A stretch of DNA of 64,000 nt from Brevundimonas sp. Lineage in GTDB: Bacteria > Pseudomonadota > Alphaproteobacteria > Caulobacterales > Caulobacteraceae. The notes beneath the pieces are model-generated. The model had not been told where the DNA came from. It was given only the letters and a program-made list of their open reading frames with translations, and did no database searches. Positions within the stretch are counted from its first letter, which is position 1, and each line of letters begins with the position of its first letter. The stretch is from assembly GCF_030704825.1 (NCBI RefSeq), contig NZ_JAUYNX010000035.1, positions 1 to 64,000 of the forward strand. The letters are read 5' to 3'. The position numbers and the translations under genes are program-made. Of this stretch, positions 24,289 through 33,383 are shown piece after piece.

Positions 24289-24458
24289 GCGGGCTCGATT
24301 ACGAAGCCGTGGCGCGGTTCGCCCAGCAAGGCGGCACCCTCTATTTCGGGGCCATCTTCATCGCGGGGCTGGTCTACGCCCTGTGGCCCAAACACGGCGA
24401 AGCCTTCCGCCGCCTCTCTCACCTGCCGCTCGAAAAGGACGAGGACGAGCATGTCTGA
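24285..24458 (+). CDS. ccoQ: cbb3 oxidase subunit CcoQ
   Basis: A 57-residue single-helix protein ([20 protein letters not shown], helix about 18-34, acidic tail KDEDEHV). CcoQ stabilises the interaction of CcoP with the core complex. It overlaps ccoO by ATGA and ccoP by 8 bp. Confidence 0.92.
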   Translation: MSGLDYEAVARFAQQGGTLYFGAIFIAGLVYALWPKHGEAFRRLSHLPLEKDEDEHV

Positions 24459-25416
24459 ACGCGAGCGCGACGAACACTCCGGCGTCGAGACGACCGGACA
24501 CGAATGGGACGGCCTCAAGGAGCTGGACAATCCGCTGCCGCGCTGGTGGCTGTGGATTTTCTACGGCTGCATCGCCTTCTCCGTGATCTACTGGGTCCTG
24601 ATGCCGGCCTGGCCCGGCGCCAACGGCTACACGCCCGGCCTGTTGAAGCAGTCCGACCGGGCCAATGTGGTCAAAGAGTTGAACGCCCTGCAGGCCCAGC
24701 GCGGCCGGGGCGAGGCGATGCTGGTGACGGCCTCCCTGCAACAGATCGAGGCGGATCCGGACCTGCAGGCGCACGCGCTCGCGGTCGGGCAGTCGGTCTT
24801 CGGCGACAACTGCGCGAGCTGCCACGGCGTGGGCGGCGGCGGAGCCAAGGGCTATCCCAACCTGCGCGATGACGTGTGGCTGTGGGGCGGCTCGCTGGAA
24901 GAGATCGAACACACGATCCGCGTCGGCGTCCGGTCCGGCCACGCCGAGACCCGCATCTCGCAGATGCCGGCGTTCGGACGCGACGGCATGCTCGACGCCG
25001 GCCAGACCGCCGATCTGACCGAATATGTCGTCGCCCTGTCGGGCCGACAGGCGGACGCCGCGGCCGTGGGGCGGGCCCGGCAGCTGTTCGCCGACAACTG
25101 CGCGGCCTGCCATACGCCCACCGGCGTCGGAGACCGCGCGCAGGGCGCGCCCAACCTGACCGACCGCGAATGGTTGTTCGGCTCGGACCGCGAAACCATC
25201 CGCGGCCAGATCCACAACGGCCGCAACGGGGTCATGCCCACCTGGGAGGGCCGTTTCTCGCCCGGTGTGATCAAGGCCCTGGCCGTTTACGTCCACGTCA
25301 ACGCCGGCGGCGGCGAAGCCTCCGCAGGCGGCGATGAGGTTTCCACAGGCAGCGGCGAAGCCTCCGCAGGCGGCGATGAAGTCTCCTCCGGCGCGGTTGA
25401 AGCCGCCGTGCGATGA
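24451..25416 (+). CDS. ccoP: cbb3-type cytochrome c oxidase subunit III (dihaem cytochrome c)
   Basis: A 321-residue membrane-bound dihaem cytochrome c accepting electrons from soluble cytochromes. The N-terminal helix is about 32-52; haem motifs are CASCH at 121-125 and CAACH at 217-221. After the second haem domain the chain runs into an unusual low-complexity tail built from two 14-residue repeats, GEASAGGDEVSTGS and GEASAGGDEVSSGA, encoded by a 42-bp tandem repeat. Most CcoP proteins end soon after the second cytochrome domain. It overlaps ccoQ and ccoG. Confidence 0.95.
   Translation: MSERERDEHSGVETTGHEWDGLKELDNPLPRWWLWIFYGCIAFSVIYWVLMPAWPGANGYTPGLLKQSDRANVVKELNALQAQRGRGEAMLVTASLQQIEADPDLQAHALAVGQSVFGDNCASCHGVGGGGAKGYPNLRDDVWLWGGSLEEIEHTIRVGVRSGHAETRISQMPAFGRDGMLDAGQTADLTEYVVALSGRQADAAAVGRARQLFADNCAACHTPTGVGDRAQGAPNLTDREWLFGSDRETIRGQIHNGRNGVMPTWEGRFSPGVIKALAVYVHVNAGGGEASAGGDEVSTGSGEASAGGDEVSSGAVEAAVR
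25312..25395 (+). repeat. Two 42-bp in-frame tandem repeats at the 3' end of ccoP
   Basis: Units 25312-25353 and 25354-25395 are nearly identical and encode 14 residues each (GEASAGGDEVS-T/S-G). The reading frame stays open and the stop is reached after a short unique end. Copy number could vary between strains. Confidence 0.85.
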
Positions 25417-26903
25417 CCCTCATCATCGACCGGACCCGCGAACGCCCGGCGACCACGGGTCCGGTTTCCGTCGCCGAGAAGCAGCGCGAGAAGGCCCGTC
25501 CCAAGGGTCTCTACAAGCCGCGTACACCGATCTACCCCAAGCTGGTTCACGGCCGGTGGCGGTGGCTCAAATGGGCGCTGCTGATCGTCATGCTGGCGAT
25601 CTACTACATCACCCCGTGGATCCGCTGGGAGCGCCCGGGCGCCCTGCCGGACCAGGCCGTGCTGGTCGATTTCGACGGCGGACGCTTCTACTTCTTTATG
25701 ATCCAGCTGTGGCCGCAGGAGGTGTATTTCATCACCGGCCTGCTGGTGATCTCGGCGCTCGCCCTGTTCCTCGTCACGGCCCTGTTCGGACGGCTGTGGT
25801 GCGGCTACGCCTGCCCGCAGACGGTCTGGACCGACCTCTACATCCATATCGAGCGGATGTTCGAGGGCGACCGTAACGCCCGCATGCGGCTCGACGCGGC
25901 CCCGACGTCCTTCAACAAGCTGTGGCGCAAGGCCGGCAAGCACCTCGTCTGGATCGGCATCGCCTTCGGCACGGGCGGGGCGTGGATCTTCTATTTTCAC
26001 GACGCGCCCGACCTGATCCGCACCTTCTGGGTCGGAACGGCTCCGATGACGGCCTATGTGTCGTGCGCGGTCCTGACCTTCACCACCTATGTCTTCGCCG
26101 GCCACATGCGCGAGCAGGTCTGCACCTATATGTGCCCGTGGCCGCGGATCCAGGGGGCCATGCTGGACGACCAGTCGTTCCAGGTCACCTATCGCTACGA
26201 CCGCGGCGAGCCCCGCGGCCCGCACAAGAAGGCCGAATCCTGGGAGGGCCGGGGCGACTGCATCGACTGCAACCAGTGCGTCGTGGTCTGCCCGATGGGG
26301 ATCGACATCCGCGACGGGGCGCAGCTGGAGTGCATCAACTGCGGCCTGTGCATCGACGCCTGCAACGAGGTCATGGACAAGGTCGGCCGGCCGCGCGGCC
26401 TGATCGCCTATGACACCGACGCGGCCGTCGCGGCCCGGAACTGCGGTCAGAAACCGGAGCATCGGCTGATCCGGCCGCGCACCCTCTATTACGGCCTGGC
26501 GCTGATGCTGGTCGGGGGCCTGATGATCTGGGGCTTCAGCACGCGCGAGCAGCTGGGCGTCCATGCCCTGCGGGACCGCAACCCGGCCTATGTCCGGCTG
26601 CACGACGGCGCCGTCCGCAATGGCTACACGTTGAAGATCGCCAACCACGGGTTCGAAACCGCCACCGTCGAGATTCGCTACGCCGGGGTTCCCGGGGCGG
26701 AACTGAGGATCCCCGGCCAGCCGGGCGCCGATCCACTCCGTGTCGAGGTCGAGCCGAACCGCGTCACCCCGCTGCGCATCTTCGTCACCGCCCCGGCGGA
26801 TCACGTCGGAGACGGCAGCCGGGACGCCGCCTTCGAGGTCCTCTCGGGCGGGAAGACGAAGATTGTCCCCACCGCCTTCGACTATGGGAGCCAGCCGCAA
26901 TGA
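25413..26903 (+). CDS. ccoG: cbb3 oxidase assembly protein, polyferredoxin CcoG
   Basis: A 496-residue membrane polyferredoxin (RdxA/FixG). Membrane helices occupy about 50-72, 90-125 and 160-240; RLWCGYACPQTVWTDLY and QVCTYMCPWPRIQG are family motifs; two 4Fe-4S sites are CIDCNQCVVVCP and CINCGLCIDACN; a C-terminal Ig-like domain (about 375-496) lies in the periplasm. CcoG reduces Cu(II) during oxidase maturation. The gene overlaps ccoP and ccoH by ATGA. Confidence 0.95.
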   Translation: MTLIIDRTRERPATTGPVSVAEKQREKARPKGLYKPRTPIYPKLVHGRWRWLKWALLIVMLAIYYITPWIRWERPGALPDQAVLVDFDGGRFYFFMIQLWPQEVYFITGLLVISALALFLVTALFGRLWCGYACPQTVWTDLYIHIERMFEGDRNARMRLDAAPTSFNKLWRKAGKHLVWIGIAFGTGGAWIFYFHDAPDLIRTFWVGTAPMTAYVSCAVLTFTTYVFAGHMREQVCTYMCPWPRIQGAMLDDQSFQVTYRYDRGEPRGPHKKAESWEGRGDCIDCNQCVVVCPMGIDIRDGAQLECINCGLCIDACNEVMDKVGRPRGLIAYDTDAAVAARNCGQKPEHRLIRPRTLYYGLALMLVGGLMIWGFSTREQLGVHALRDRNPAYVRLHDGAVRNGYTLKIANHGFETATVEIRYAGVPGAELRIPGQPGADPLRVEVEPNRVTPLRIFVTAPADHVGDGSRDAAFEVLSGGKTKIVPTAFDYGSQPQ

Positions 26904-27388
26904 ACGCCGCGACGAAGTCCGTGAAGCCGCCGTTCGTCGTCAAGGGATGGCACGTCGCCGCGGGCGTCGTGGCCTTCTTCGCCCTGGTGGTCGGCGTCGA
27001 CGCCGCCTTTCTGGTGATGGCCTACCGCACCCATCCCGGCCAGGTCGCCGCGCGGCCCTATGAGGCGGGGTTGATCTACAACGCCGAACTGGAGCGCCTC
27101 CGGGTCCAGGATGCGTTGGGCTGGCGGGCGGGGGCCGAGGCCCGGGCGAACGGACTGGACGTGTTGATGCAGGACCGCGAGGGCCGTCCGCTCACGGGAC
27201 TCAGGGTGTCGGCCACGCTCCAGCGCCCCGCGACCGAACAAGGCCGCGCCGAGGTCGTCCTCGGGGAAACGGCCCCCGGCCGGTACGCCGTCGACCGCGC
27301 CCTCTCCGGCGCCTGGGACGCCCGGATCGAGGCCGCGGACGACGCGGGCCGCACCTTCATCGCCGAGCGGAGGCTGACGTGGCCGTGA
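26900..27388 (+). CDS. ccoH: cbb3 oxidase assembly protein FixH/CcoH
   Basis: A 162-residue protein with one N-terminal helix (about 17-41, GWHVAAGVVAFFALVVGVDA) and a periplasmic beta-domain. YEAGLIYNAELERLRVQDALGW is typical of FixH. It is needed for stable cbb3 assembly. It overlaps ccoG by 4 bp and ccoI by 10 bp. Confidence 0.92.
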   Translation: MNAATKSVKPPFVVKGWHVAAGVVAFFALVVGVDAAFLVMAYRTHPGQVAARPYEAGLIYNAELERLRVQDALGWRAGAEARANGLDVLMQDREGRPLTGLRVSATLQRPATEQGRAEVVLGETAPGRYAVDRALSGAWDARIEAADDAGRTFIAERRLTWP

Positions 27389-29553
27389 CCTTCGAGGCGG
27401 CGACCGGACCGGACATGTCGGCCTTCCTGCGCCGGCAGGAGGATGGCCGCGCCCGCCTCGATCTGCTGGTGACGGGGGCCCGCTGCGCCGGCTGCATCTC
27501 GAAGATCGAACGGGAGGTGTCGCGTCTGCCGGGGGTCGAGTCGGTCCGCCTGAACCTGTCGACCGGCCGCCTCGCCATCGGCCTGGCCAGCGCCAGCGTC
27601 GACCCGGGCCGGATCATCTCTGCGCTGGACCGGCTGGGCTATCCGGCGACGCCGTTCGATCCCGGCGCCGCCATGGTCCAGCGCGACCGCGAGGGGCGGC
27701 GGCTGATCCTCGCCCTCGCCGTGGCCGGCTTCGGCGCCATGAACGCCATGATGTTCTCGGTGCCGATCTGGGCCGGGCTGTTCGATCAGGAGCTGGGCCC
27801 GGCGACCCGCTCCATGATGATGTGGATGTCGGCCGCCGTCGGAGCGCCCTGCGCCATCTTCGCCGGCATGCCCTTCTTCCAGTCGGCCTGGCGGTCGTTG
27901 AGGGCCGGCCGGGCCAATATGGACGTGCCGATCTCGGTCGGGGTGATCCTGACCCTGGCGATCAGCTTCTCCGAGACCATCCTGAACGGGCGCGACGCCT
28001 ATTTCGACGCCGCCGTCTCCCTGCTGTTCCTGCTGCTGATCGGGCGGTGGCTCGACCATGTGCTGCGGGCCAAGGCGCGGAGCGCGGCCGGCGATCTGCT
28101 GGCACTTCAGGCCCCCGCCGCCTGCGTCGTCGACGCGCGGGGCGTCGAACGATCGGTGCCGCTCGGCGACATCCGGCCGGGCGACCTCCTTCGCGTGCGG
28201 CCTGGCGACCGCATTCCGGTCGACGCAACCCTGGAGCAGGGCGAGGCGCTCCTCGACAACAGCCTGCTGACCGGCGAGAGCGTCCCGGAACGGGTTCGCC
28301 CGGGACAGCTGTGCCGCGCCGGCGCCGTCAACACCGCCGGCCTGCTGACCTTGCGGGCCAGCGCCCGGTCGGAGGACTCGACGCTGGCGGCCATCGCCCG
28401 GCTGGTCGAGGCGGGGGCCCAGTCGCGCTCGCGCTATGTCCGGCTCGCCGATCGCGCCGCCGCCCTCTATGTGCCGGTGGTGCATGCGGCGGCCCTGGCG
28501 ACCTTCGCCGGCGGCTGGGCCCTGGGCCTGGACCCCCGGGAAGCCCTGATCCGGGCCGTGGCCGTCCTGATCGTCACCTGCCCCTGCGCCCTGGGCCTGG
28601 CCGTTCCGGCCGTACAGGTCGTCGCCTCGGCCCGGCTGTTCCGCCGGGGCGTGCTGGTCAAGTCGGGGGCGGCGCTGGAGCGTCTGGCCGAGATCGACCA
28701 TGTGGTCTTCGACAAGACCGGCGTGCTGACCGAGGGCCGTCCGGCGCTGGTGGGCGCGTCTCAGGCCGTTATCGCCATGGCGGCCCCGCTGGCCCGCGCC
28801 TCCGGTCATCCGATGGCCCGCGCCGTGGCCCGGGCCGCGGGGGACGGACCTGTCGCCGCCGACGTCGTCGAACACGCCGGTCTGGGGGTCGAGGGGCTGA
28901 TCGACGGGCGGCGCGCCCGCCTCGGCCGGGCGGTCTTCGTCGGCGCCCCGACCCTGCGATCGGGTGAAACGGAACTCTGGTTCGGCTTCGAGGGCGAGAC
29001 CAAGGTCCGGCTGCAATTCTCGGACATCGTCAGGCCGGATGCGGCCGCGACCATCGCCGCCCTGACGGCGCGCGGGATCACGGTGGAAATCCTGTCCGGC
29101 GATCAGGTCGGCGCGGTCCGGGCGGCGGCCGATACGGTGGGCGTGGCGGCCTGGAGGGCCGGACTGATGCCGCAGGAGAAGGCCGAGGCCATCGACCGCC
29201 TCGCCGCCGACGGCCGCAAGGTATTGATGGTCGGGGACGGGCTCAACGACGCCGCCGCCCTGGCGCGGGCCCACGCGGCCATCGCGCCGGGGTCGGCGCT
29301 CGAGGCCAGCCAGAACGCCGCCGATCTGGTGCTCACCCGGGGCGCGTTGACGACCATCGTCGAGGCGATCGACGTGGCCCGTTCGGCCCGGCGCCGGGCG
29401 CTGGAGAATTTCGGTTTCGCCGCCCTCTACAATCTGGTCGCCGCGCCGGCGGCCATGCTCGGCCTCGTCAATCCGTTCGTCGCCGCCCTGGCGATGTCCG
29501 GTTCGTCGCTGGTGGTCACCCTCAATGCGCTCAGGGTCAGGGGCGGGCGATGA
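27379..29553 (+). CDS. ccoI: Copper-exporting P-type ATPase for cbb3 assembly
   Basis: A 724-residue P1B-type ATPase delivering copper for cbb3 maturation. It has an N-terminal metal-binding domain with GARCAGC (C36, C39), the ion-channel motif CPC in VTCPCALGLAVPAVQ, phosphorylation site DKTGVLTEGRP, the SGHPMARAV His-Pro pair and MVGDGLNDAAALARAHAAIA. The start is GTG at 27379, overlapping ccoH by 10 bp; a second GTG two codons later is equally possible. It overlaps ccoS by ATGA. Confidence 0.95.
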   Translation: MAVTFEAATGPDMSAFLRRQEDGRARLDLLVTGARCAGCISKIEREVSRLPGVESVRLNLSTGRLAIGLASASVDPGRIISALDRLGYPATPFDPGAAMVQRDREGRRLILALAVAGFGAMNAMMFSVPIWAGLFDQELGPATRSMMMWMSAAVGAPCAIFAGMPFFQSAWRSLRAGRANMDVPISVGVILTLAISFSETILNGRDAYFDAAVSLLFLLLIGRWLDHVLRAKARSAAGDLLALQAPAACVVDARGVERSVPLGDIRPGDLLRVRPGDRIPVDATLEQGEALLDNSLLTGESVPERVRPGQLCRAGAVNTAGLLTLRASARSEDSTLAAIARLVEAGAQSRSRYVRLADRAAALYVPVVHAAALATFAGGWALGLDPREALIRAVAVLIVTCPCALGLAVPAVQVVASARLFRRGVLVKSGAALERLAEIDHVVFDKTGVLTEGRPALVGASQAVIAMAAPLARASGHPMARAVARAAGDGPVAADVVEHAGLGVEGLIDGRRARLGRAVFVGAPTLRSGETELWFGFEGETKVRLQFSDIVRPDAAATIAALTARGITVEILSGDQVGAVRAAADTVGVAAWRAGLMPQEKAEAIDRLAADGRKVLMVGDGLNDAAALARAHAAIAPGSALEASQNAADLVLTRGALTTIVEAIDVARSARRRALENFGFAALYNLVAAPAAMLGLVNPFVAALAMSGSSLVVTLNALRVRGGR

Positions 29554-29714
29554 ACATCATCTTCCTGCTGGCGCCGTTCTCGGTGGCCCTCGGCCTGATC
29601 GCCGTGGGGGCCTTTGTCTGGACCCTGCGCTCCGGCCAGTACGACGACATCGAAGGGTCGGCGGCCCGCATCCTGATCGAGGACGACCCCGGGTCCGACG
29701 CGCCCGCGCCCTGA
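29550..29714 (+). CDS. ccoS: cbb3 oxidase assembly protein CcoS
   Basis: A 54-residue single-helix protein: MNIIFLLAPFSVALGLIAVG, then WTLRSGQYDDIEGSAARIL, the CcoS signature. It is required for cofactor insertion into CcoN. It overlaps ccoI by ATGA and ends the cco operon. Confidence 0.93.
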   Translation: MNIIFLLAPFSVALGLIAVGAFVWTLRSGQYDDIEGSAARILIEDDPGSDAPAP

Positions 29715-29727
29715 GGCCGTTCCGCGT

Positions 29728-29741
29728 TTGACGCCGATCAA
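29728..29741. promoter_or_regulatory. FNR/FixK-type box before a small membrane protein gene
   Basis: TTGACGCCGATCAA has the classical half-sites TTGAC and ATCAA with a 4-base spacer. It lies 14 bp after the ccoS stop and 50 bp before the next start codon. Confidence 0.7.
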
Positions 29742-29791
29742 TGCGTTCCCGCGCCGGGCGCGGTCCTGTGAGGCCGCAAAGGAGCCCGGCC

Positions 29792-29937
29792 ATGTCCGAA
29801 GACACTCTCCCGATCCTGCTCATGATCGTCGCCTTCTTCCTGACCTTCCTCATGCCGGTCGGAGGCGTGTCGATCCTTGGCCGTCCCCGCCTGGTTCCGC
29901 AGGGGACGCCGATGCGCCGGTCGGCCGGCGGGGACGA

Positions 29938-29947
<10 letters not shown>
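29792..29947 (+). CDS. Small single-pass membrane protein, unknown
   Basis: A 51-residue protein with one helix (MSEDTLPILLMIVAFFLTFL) and a basic, glycine-rich tail. I do not recognise it. AAAGGAG before the ATG at 29792 and the FNR/FixK-type box at 29728 support expression. Its last codons run 10 bp into the 3' end of the convergent tRNA-Lys gene, the stop lying in the acceptor stem. It may be a small accessory of the neighbouring cbb3 oxidase. Confidence 0.65.
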
Positions 29948-30013
<66 letters not shown>

Positions 30014-30162
30014 GGACCATGCGTCGGGCGGAGCCTTTCAAGGCTCGCGCCGTCCCGACCGGGCCGGTTGGGGACCGGCTGCGGCGAGGGGGCGTACCTA
30101 ATGGGAATGCCGCGCGCGCGCAAGGGGATTTGGCCCGGCGTTCCGGTTTGTCGCAGGCGCGG
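30014..30162. other. Gap between tRNA-Lys and the pectate lyase gene
   Basis: This 149 bp stretch contains the tRNA promoter on the minus strand. I see no ORF with a ribosome-binding site and no clear terminator. Confidence 0.4.
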
Positions 30163-31791
30163 TCAGGCCGGGGCGGCGGCCTCAAGCGCCTGGATCAGCA
30201 CGCCCATGTTCTTGATGTACTCGCCGGTCGAGACGCCCATCACCGGGAAGTCGGTGATGTACGGCGAGGTGTCGCTGGCGTCGCCGACGCGGGTGAGGCG
30301 GAACTCGCCGGGGGCGACCTCGGGCGAACCGTCGCCGATGTAGGGATTGCTGACCGCCCTCAGCGGCGTGGGCCAGTAGCCGCGCGGGTTCAGTCCGGCG
30401 ATCAGGGCGGCGATCACCGCGGGCTCGGCCGGTGGGCGGGCGCCGCTGCTGGTCATGTCCGAGACCGAAATGTCCTGCAGGGTGAAATAGCGGGGCAGGG
30501 CGACCGAGCCCTGGCGCGCCAGCAGGGGCGAGCCCTCGCGCGCGGCTTCGGGCGTCATCGCGGCCAGACGGTCATACTCGGCGCGCAGCCCCGCGACGTC
30601 GACCGCCCGGAACGAACTGTAGTGGATGACCGTGTCCTCGGGGTTCCCGTCGACATAGTAGGCGCCGTTGACGACGTTCGAACCGCGGCGGTGGACGTAC
30701 AGCGGCCTGTTCGTGCCCGGCTGTATGAAGGTCGGATGGGTGCGGCCGTCGCGCTGGAGCCGCTGGGGCAGGCGGACGGACTCCAGCCAGTCCAGGGCCT
30801 CGGGCACGCGGGCGATGTATTTCCGGTCGCCCGTCAGGCGATAGAAGCTGAACAGCTGGCCGATGTTGGCCGCCGTGGTGTGGGTGGCGTAGGCCTCGGG
30901 CTCGTAGGTGCGGGCCGCTACGGGCCTGAGGGTGGCGGCGTCGTGCTGGAGGCCCCAGCCGGCCTGGGGCGCGGGCTGCTGGCAGGCGAGGAAGCAGTCC
31001 ATCGACCGGCGGATCGGGTCGAGCAGACGGCGGTCGCCAAGCGTCTGGTAGCAGAAGATCAGAAACTTGATGTTCTCGCCGGCCACGTCGTCGTTGAACG
31101 TGATGTAGCCGGTGTAGTCGGGCCGTCCGTGCAGGCCGGGGTCCTGGCTGAGCGGGTAGCGCTGGGGCCAGCCGCCGTTGGCATACTGGCTGTCGAGGAC
31201 GAAGCGGATGGCCCGGTCCAGCGGGACGCGGTACGCCCGCTCGCGCTTCTCCAGATAGAGCCGAAGCAGGAATTGGGACGCCTCGGAGGTGCCCGCGTCG
31301 TCGAAGGTGGCGTTGCCGTAGTAGTGCTGGAATTCCTCCATCCGCCAGGCGTTCTTGCCATAGGTGTCGTACCAGCGGCGCAGGGACTCCTCGCCCGCCG
31401 TGTCGATGACGTAGTTCCAGCCGCCCGAGGGATGCTGACCCCTGACCAGGGCGTCGGCGGCGCTCTTCGCGGCGGCGTAATAGGCCTCGTCGCCGGTGGC
31501 GTGGTACGCGTCGAGGAACAGGTGGCCCATGGTCGCCGTGCCCGGGGGCTGGACCCAGATCATGGTCGGCGAGGCCTCCAGCTCGCCCCAGCGGCGCGAG
31601 AAGTCGGGCAGGGCCGACCAGACGTAGCCGCCGCCCACCGCGGCCTCCTCGACCATGAAGCGGGTCGCCCGCTTCATGGTCTCCAGTACGGCCGTGCGGT
31701 CGGCCCCGGCCGTCTGCGCGAACACCGGGCCGGCGAGCGCGGCCGCGGCCGCCGCCGCCATCAGGCCGCGACGGGAAAACCGGATCGACAT
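30163..31791 (-). CDS. Pectate lyase family protein, Tat-exported
   Basis: A 542-residue exported protein. MSIRFSRRGLMAAAAAAALA is a twin-arginine signal with cleavage near VFA-QT. The body has alpha/alpha-toroid features of family 10 pectate lyases: DALVRGQHPSGGWNYVID, FVLDSQYANGGWPQRYPLSQ and TFNDDVAGENIKFL, the last two being close to the family catalytic region. It would cleave polygalacturonate by beta-elimination. The ATG at 31791 follows AGGAGG; the frame extends 11 codons further without support. A long C-terminal part (about 340-542) is less typical. Confidence 0.82.
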   Translation of the reverse strand: MSIRFSRRGLMAAAAAAALAGPVFAQTAGADRTAVLETMKRATRFMVEEAAVGGGYVWSALPDFSRRWGELEASPTMIWVQPPGTATMGHLFLDAYHATGDEAYYAAAKSAADALVRGQHPSGGWNYVIDTAGEESLRRWYDTYGKNAWRMEEFQHYYGNATFDDAGTSEASQFLLRLYLEKRERAYRVPLDRAIRFVLDSQYANGGWPQRYPLSQDPGLHGRPDYTGYITFNDDVAGENIKFLIFCYQTLGDRRLLDPIRRSMDCFLACQQPAPQAGWGLQHDAATLRPVAARTYEPEAYATHTTAANIGQLFSFYRLTGDRKYIARVPEALDWLESVRLPQRLQRDGRTHPTFIQPGTNRPLYVHRRGSNVVNGAYYVDGNPEDTVIHYSSFRAVDVAGLRAEYDRLAAMTPEAAREGSPLLARQGSVALPRYFTLQDISVSDMTSSGARPPAEPAVIAALIAGLNPRGYWPTPLRAVSNPYIGDGSPEVAPGEFRLTRVGDASDTSPYITDFPVMGVSTGEYIKNMGVLIQALEAAAPA

Positions 31792-31931
31792 TGGACACCT
31801 CCTGCAGCCTGACACCGGTATCATTGCAGGAAGCCCGGCGCGTGCAAGCGGGCCATTCCGGTTTGCCGGCGGGCGGGCTAGGCTCCGCGCAAATCAGCCG
31901 CCGGGGAGCGGCGCAGGGGAGACGCGACATC

Positions 31932-33383
31932 ATGGCCTTCTGGAACCGCCGGCGCTCGATCGACGCCATGCTGGCCCCGCACGAAGGGCCCGCGCTGAAG
32001 AAGACGCTGGGCTGGCCCCACCTGATGGCGCTGGGCGTCGGGGCCATCGTCGGCACCGGCATCCTGACCCTGATCGGGGTCGGGGCCGGGTTGGCGGGTC
32101 CGGCGGTGATGATCAGCTTCGCCCTGGCGGGCCTGGTCTGCGCCTGCGCCGCCCTGGCCTATGCCGAACTGTCGACCATGATGCCGGCGGCGGGCAGCGC
32201 CTATACCTATTCCTACGCCGTGCTGGGCGAGCTGATCGCCTGGATCGTGGGCTGGAGCCTGATCCTCGAATACTCCCTGGTGGTTTCGGCGGTGGCGGTG
32301 GGCTGGTCGGGCTACGCCACCGGCTTCCTGACCGGGATGGGGATTGACCTGCCCACCATGCTGACGGCGGGGCCGCACGTACCGGGCGGCTTCATCAACC
32401 TGCCGGCGGTGTTCATCATCGCCGTGGTCACGGGCCTGCTGCTTCTGGGCACGCGGGAAAGCGCCACGGTCAACGCGGTTCTGGTGGCGATCAAGATCGC
32501 CGCCCTGATCGCCTTCGTGGCTATCGCCCTGCCGGCCTTCGACGGCGCCAACTTCACCCCCTTCATGCCCAACGGCTTCGGCGCCCCCAGCCTGCCCTTC
32601 ATGGAGCAGATCACGGGTCAGCCCGTGGTCCAGACCGGGGTCATGGCGGCCGCGGCGATCATCTTTTTCGCCTTCTACGGCTTCGACGCCATCTCGACGG
32701 CGGCCGAGGAGACCAAGCGGCCCGAGCGCGATCTGGCCATCGGCATCGTCGGCTCCATGGTCGTCTGCACGGCCTTGTACCTGGTCGTGGCGGCCGCGGC
32801 GATCGGCGCCCGGCCAGTGGCCAGCTTCGCCGAAAGCCCCGAGCCCCTGGCCCTGATCCTGCGCGAGATGGGGCAGGGCACAGCGGCGCAGTGGATCGCG
32901 GCCAGCGCCGTGATCGCCCTGCCGACCGTGCTGCTGGCCTTCCTGTTCGGCCAGAGCCGGATATTCCTCGGCATGGCGCGCGACGGCCTGTTGCCCCGCA
33001 AGCTCGCCAAGGTCTCGGTGCGTGGCGTGCCGGCGGTGGTGACCATCTTCACCGCCATTGTGGTGGCCGCCCTCGCCGGGGTCATGCGGCTGGACGAACT
33101 GGCGTCGCTGGCCAACGCCGGGACGCTGGCGGCCTTCGCGGCGGTGGGGGTTTGCCTGATGGTGCTGCGCATCCGCGAACCGAACCGCAAGCGGCTGTTC
33201 AAGGCGCCGTTGTGGTGGCTGGTGGGGACGATCACCATCGTCGGCTGCATCATCTTCTTCTTCAGCCTGCGGGGCTCGACGCAGCAGTGGTTCTTCGCCT
33301 GGAACGGCGTCGGCCTGATCGTCTATTTCGCCTGGTCGGCGTGGAATTCGCGGCTGGCCAGGGGCGAGGAGGCCGAGGGCTGA
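31932..33383 (+). CDS. APC family amino-acid permease
   Basis: A 483-residue transporter with 12 predicted membrane helices. GVGAIVGTGILTLIGVGAGLAGPAVMISF and ALAYAELSTMMPAAGSAYTYSYAVLGELIAWIVGW are the first three helices of cationic-amino-acid-type APC carriers, and FYGFDAISTAAEETKRPERD is the helix 6-7 loop signature. Substrate not predictable beyond amino acids. The ATG at 31932 follows GGGGAG. Its stop overlaps the HPt gene (TGATG). Confidence 0.9.
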   Translation: MAFWNRRRSIDAMLAPHEGPALKKTLGWPHLMALGVGAIVGTGILTLIGVGAGLAGPAVMISFALAGLVCACAALAYAELSTMMPAAGSAYTYSYAVLGELIAWIVGWSLILEYSLVVSAVAVGWSGYATGFLTGMGIDLPTMLTAGPHVPGGFINLPAVFIIAVVTGLLLLGTRESATVNAVLVAIKIAALIAFVAIALPAFDGANFTPFMPNGFGAPSLPFMEQITGQPVVQTGVMAAAAIIFFAFYGFDAISTAAEETKRPERDLAIGIVGSMVVCTALYLVVAAAAIGARPVASFAESPEPLALILREMGQGTAAQWIAASAVIALPTVLLAFLFGQSRIFLGMARDGLLPRKLAKVSVRGVPAVVTIFTAIVVAALAGVMRLDELASLANAGTLAAFAAVGVCLMVLRIREPNRKRLFKAPLWWLVGTITIVGCIIFFFSLRGSTQQWFFAWNGVGLIVYFAWSAWNSRLARGEEAEG

